Shown: positions 34,229-35,774 of the stretch, in pieces
Numbering within the stretch: position 1 is the stretch's first letter
How the letters are laid out: each line of letters opens with the position of its first letter
Origin: a virus
Length of the DNA: 35,774 nt
Virus record (IMG/VR): IMGVR_UViG_3300026292_000838
Coordinates: 1-35,774 of that record
Strand: one strand, 5' to 3'
Translations under genes and position numbers: made by a program
Notes under the pieces: model-generated
Seen by the model: the letters and a program-made list of their open reading frames with translations, nothing else
The model's database searches: none
What the model was told of the DNA's origin: nothing

Positions 34229-34657
34229 TTAGTGTATAGGTGGCATACTGTAAATCTTTTGTGGTATAACATTTGCGGGAAGTTCCTCAACTGTTGTTAC
34301 TTCGTTGTTATACCCGATTACAATAAAGTTATCCACATACACTAGATATAATAATTTACTTTTCTTGTTCTCTTTACTGATATATATCTCGATTTGAGCT
34401 TCGCTAAACCTATCGGTTAACTGTAAAGTATATGCCGTAAGTTGTGCAATTTCATACTCAGTAAATTCGGTTTTCTCAATGAGATGCCAAGGTTCTATTT
34501 TAGCCTTAGGATCCCATGCATTTGTTTTTTTCTTAGCTGATAATGGTAGTTTTCTAACAAATTGTAAGACCGCGTCGAATGGTCTTGGGTGTAATTCTAA
34601 TGTTTCCCGTAAGTTTTTCCAGACTTTTACTTTATCTTCAAATTTTAATTCGAGCAT
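34229..34657 (-). CDS. Conserved phage protein of unknown function
   Basis: The 142-residue protein (MLELKFEDKVKVWKNLRETL) contains RPFDAVLQFVRKLPLSAKKK and WDPKAKIEPWHLIEKTEFTE, ending with beta strands and MPPIH. It has no signal. Its start overlaps the stop of the beta-helix gene, and its stop lies 26 bases before nrdA. It resembles T4-like phage proteins next to nrdA of unknown role. Confidence 0.65.
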   Translation of the reverse strand: MLELKFEDKVKVWKNLRETLELHPRPFDAVLQFVRKLPLSAKKKTNAWDPKAKIEPWHLIEKTEFTEYEIAQLTAYTLQLTDRFSEAQIEIYISKENKKSKLLYLVYVDNFIVIGYNNEVTTVEELPANVIPQKIYSMPPIH

Positions 34658-35774
34658 TACCCTAAAACTTTAATTTTATAGTTGAAACTTCCTGTATCAT
34701 TTGTAGTAGAGTTTAACATAGAAACTATGATTGTGTCAACCCCTACTTGTCCATTTGTGTTTACCATAGCGGCTGTAAACTGGAGTGCCGTCTCATAATT
34801 AGCATCTCCTTGGTATTCGTGATCGTCAATAAAATTTAGTGTATTATTACCAGTATCTAACTGAAACGTCATCTTACCACTTCGTTGTGCGTTAACTAAG
34901 CCACTATTATAATAGTATTCAACTTCATAAGTTTTAGAAACATCGCCTGGTAGTCTAAAAAAGTAAGTTGGTGATGATTGCTCTGTCACGTTAAGCGACA
35001 TGAATCCACCTATTCTTGCATTAACTTTGCCTTTAATTTCTGATATGTATGGAAAAGATGTTAAGTAAGTTTGGTTGTTAGATAAATCGTTTGTTCTTGA
35101 AAAAATGTCTTCAACTGAATTATTTTGTGTTACATAATCAATTACAGGATATTGGGCATTGCCTTCGTTTCCGCCAACATTACCAACTCCAGTAAATTTA
35201 TTATGTGAACTAATATTGTCTACGCCTTTGATTATATTAATAGCCTCTTTGTCAATGTCTTCAAATTTACATTGACTAAATGTGTTTCTACTTGGACCTG
35301 TTGCTTGTCCTTGTGAACCTATAGATGTATTTTCTCCAAAGTATACACCACGTCCACAAGATGCAACAAATGAATTATTAAAGTTATTGTCGTATGCATC
35401 GTCGTCACTTCCAATTCCTGTACTAAATCCATTTATAGATATGTGATCAAATTTATTTTTGTGTGTTCCTACTAGAGTACTTAAAGATCCCATTTTAATT
35501 GCGGCATTAGTTGCAGTAATAGCTGTACCTGTTGTCCAAGGACCTGTAATTTTAATATCACTAAAGTTTCCTTCTTTACAACTCTGTAAAACTATAGCTG
35601 GATTTGTAGTAGATATAGTAGCGATTGTAAATCCTGAAAAATGTATTCCTGATGCTTGGTTAAGAGTTGTACTAGAACTATCATCAGCATAACTTCCTGG
35701 AGTACTGCTACTGTTAACAGTTTGAAATGCTGAAGCACTATTGGTCATATTAAATTTTGTTTTGTCCCAACCTT
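34657..35774 (-). CDS. Beta-helix tail-fibre-like protein (5' end cut by window)
   Basis: The reading frame is open through the window edge, upstream of an internal ATG at 35748, so the start lies outside. About 370 residues show repeated Asn/Gly/Ser-rich turns (SGFTIATI, NFSDIKIT, NKFDHISING, NTFSQCKFED, NKFTGVG) typical of a right-handed beta-helix, then a C-terminal beta domain with FFRLPGDVSKTYEVEYYY and a final SFNYKIKVLG. Such proteins are often tail fibres or tailspikes that bind or cut surface polysaccharide. Enzyme activity cannot be judged. Confidence 0.75.
   Translation of the reverse strand, partial: GWDKTKFNMTNSASAFQTVNSSSTPGSYADDSSSTTLNQASGIHFSGFTIATISTTNPAIVLQSCKEGNFSDIKITGPWTTGTAITATNAAIKMGSLSTLVGTHKNKFDHISINGFSTGIGSDDDAYDNNFNNSFVASCGRGVYFGENTSIGSQGQATGPSRNTFSQCKFEDIDKEAINIIKGVDNISSHNKFTGVGNVGGNEGNAQYPVIDYVTQNNSVEDIFSRTNDLSNNQTYLTSFPYISEIKGKVNARIGGFMSLNVTEQSSPTYFFRLPGDVSKTYEVEYYYNSGLVNAQRSGKMTFQLDTGNNTLNFIDDHEYQGDANYETALQFTAAMVNTNGQVGVDTIIVSMLNSTTNDTGSFNYKIKVLG

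Noticed and set aside
34711-34739. Sigma70 promoter for the nrdA group (TTGACA, 17 bases, TTAAAC)
   Set aside because: The -10 matches only four of six bases and it lies within the beta-helix coding region; possible but not firm enough for a feature.
1-35774. CRISPR arrays, insertion sequences, rRNA genes, integrase or attachment sites
   Set aside because: None seen: no regularly spaced repeats, no transposase or integrase motifs, and repeat content is limited to promoter elements and the short palindromes listed.

Overview
The window looks like an internal, AT-rich segment (roughly one third G+C by eye) of a large T4-type marine bacteriophage. Supporting signs are tightly packed, mostly minus-strand genes; class Ia ribonucleotide reductase (nrdA, nrdB) with glutaredoxin; a T4-type ATP-dependent DNA ligase; a beta-helix tail-fibre-like protein; viral ClpP, Hsp20, bS21 and 2OG-Fe(II) oxygenase genes; scattered tRNAs with encoded CCA; and T4-type late promoters (ATAAATA core). 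The host is inferred to be a marine alphaproteobacterium: the phage carries a circularly permuted two-piece tmRNA whose tag starts ANDN and ends ALAA, a lipoprotein with a Rickettsia-type 17 kDa antigen domain, and host-like sigma70 promoters. Assignment to SAR11 or a relative is inference only.

Layout, left to right. 1-9.4 kb: an incomplete gene of unknown function, DNA ligase, an exported polysaccharide-lyase-like lipoprotein, a Pth2-type peptidyl-tRNA hydrolase, small exported proteins, two methyltransferases, clpP, a SprT-like metalloprotease, an acetyltransferase and five tRNAs (Thr, Arg, Pro, Tyr, Trp). 9.4-14.5 kb: a probable small transcript, a peroxiredoxin, a Fis-like regulator with a palindromic operator candidate, and a plus-strand late block of three exported or membrane proteins. 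14.5-19.6 kb: a ferredoxin-dependent bilin reductase with a heme oxygenase, then clpS, hsp20, guaC, a 2OG oxygenase and bS21. 19.6-26.9 kb: a large coiled-coil membrane protein, three tandem lipoproteins, two peptidoglycan hydrolases, small exported proteins and a thermonuclease. 26.9-29.2 kb: hemE, hemC and the permuted tmRNA with a protein gene inside its intervening segment. 29.2-35.8 kb: DUF3307 protein, cold-shock protein, a histone-H1-like protein, glutaredoxin, nrdB, nrdA and a beta-helix protein.

Three systems stand out. First, a tetrapyrrole-to-bilin route: hemC and hemE push precursors toward heme, the heme oxygenase opens heme to biliverdin, and the bilin reductase reduces it. Second, a translation-rescue and proteolysis set: tmRNA, Pth2, bS21, tRNAs, ClpP and ClpS. 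Third, a two-class promoter layout: near-consensus TTGACA-N17-TATAAT promoters before several gene groups (ligase, pth2, SprT, lipoproteins, tmRNA-hem, bS21), and ATAAATA late promoters before bilin, peroxiredoxin, hsp20, cold-shock and exported-protein genes.

The window shows no CRISPR array, insertion sequence, rRNA or attachment site. All functional calls rest on reading motifs by eye; no database search was run.
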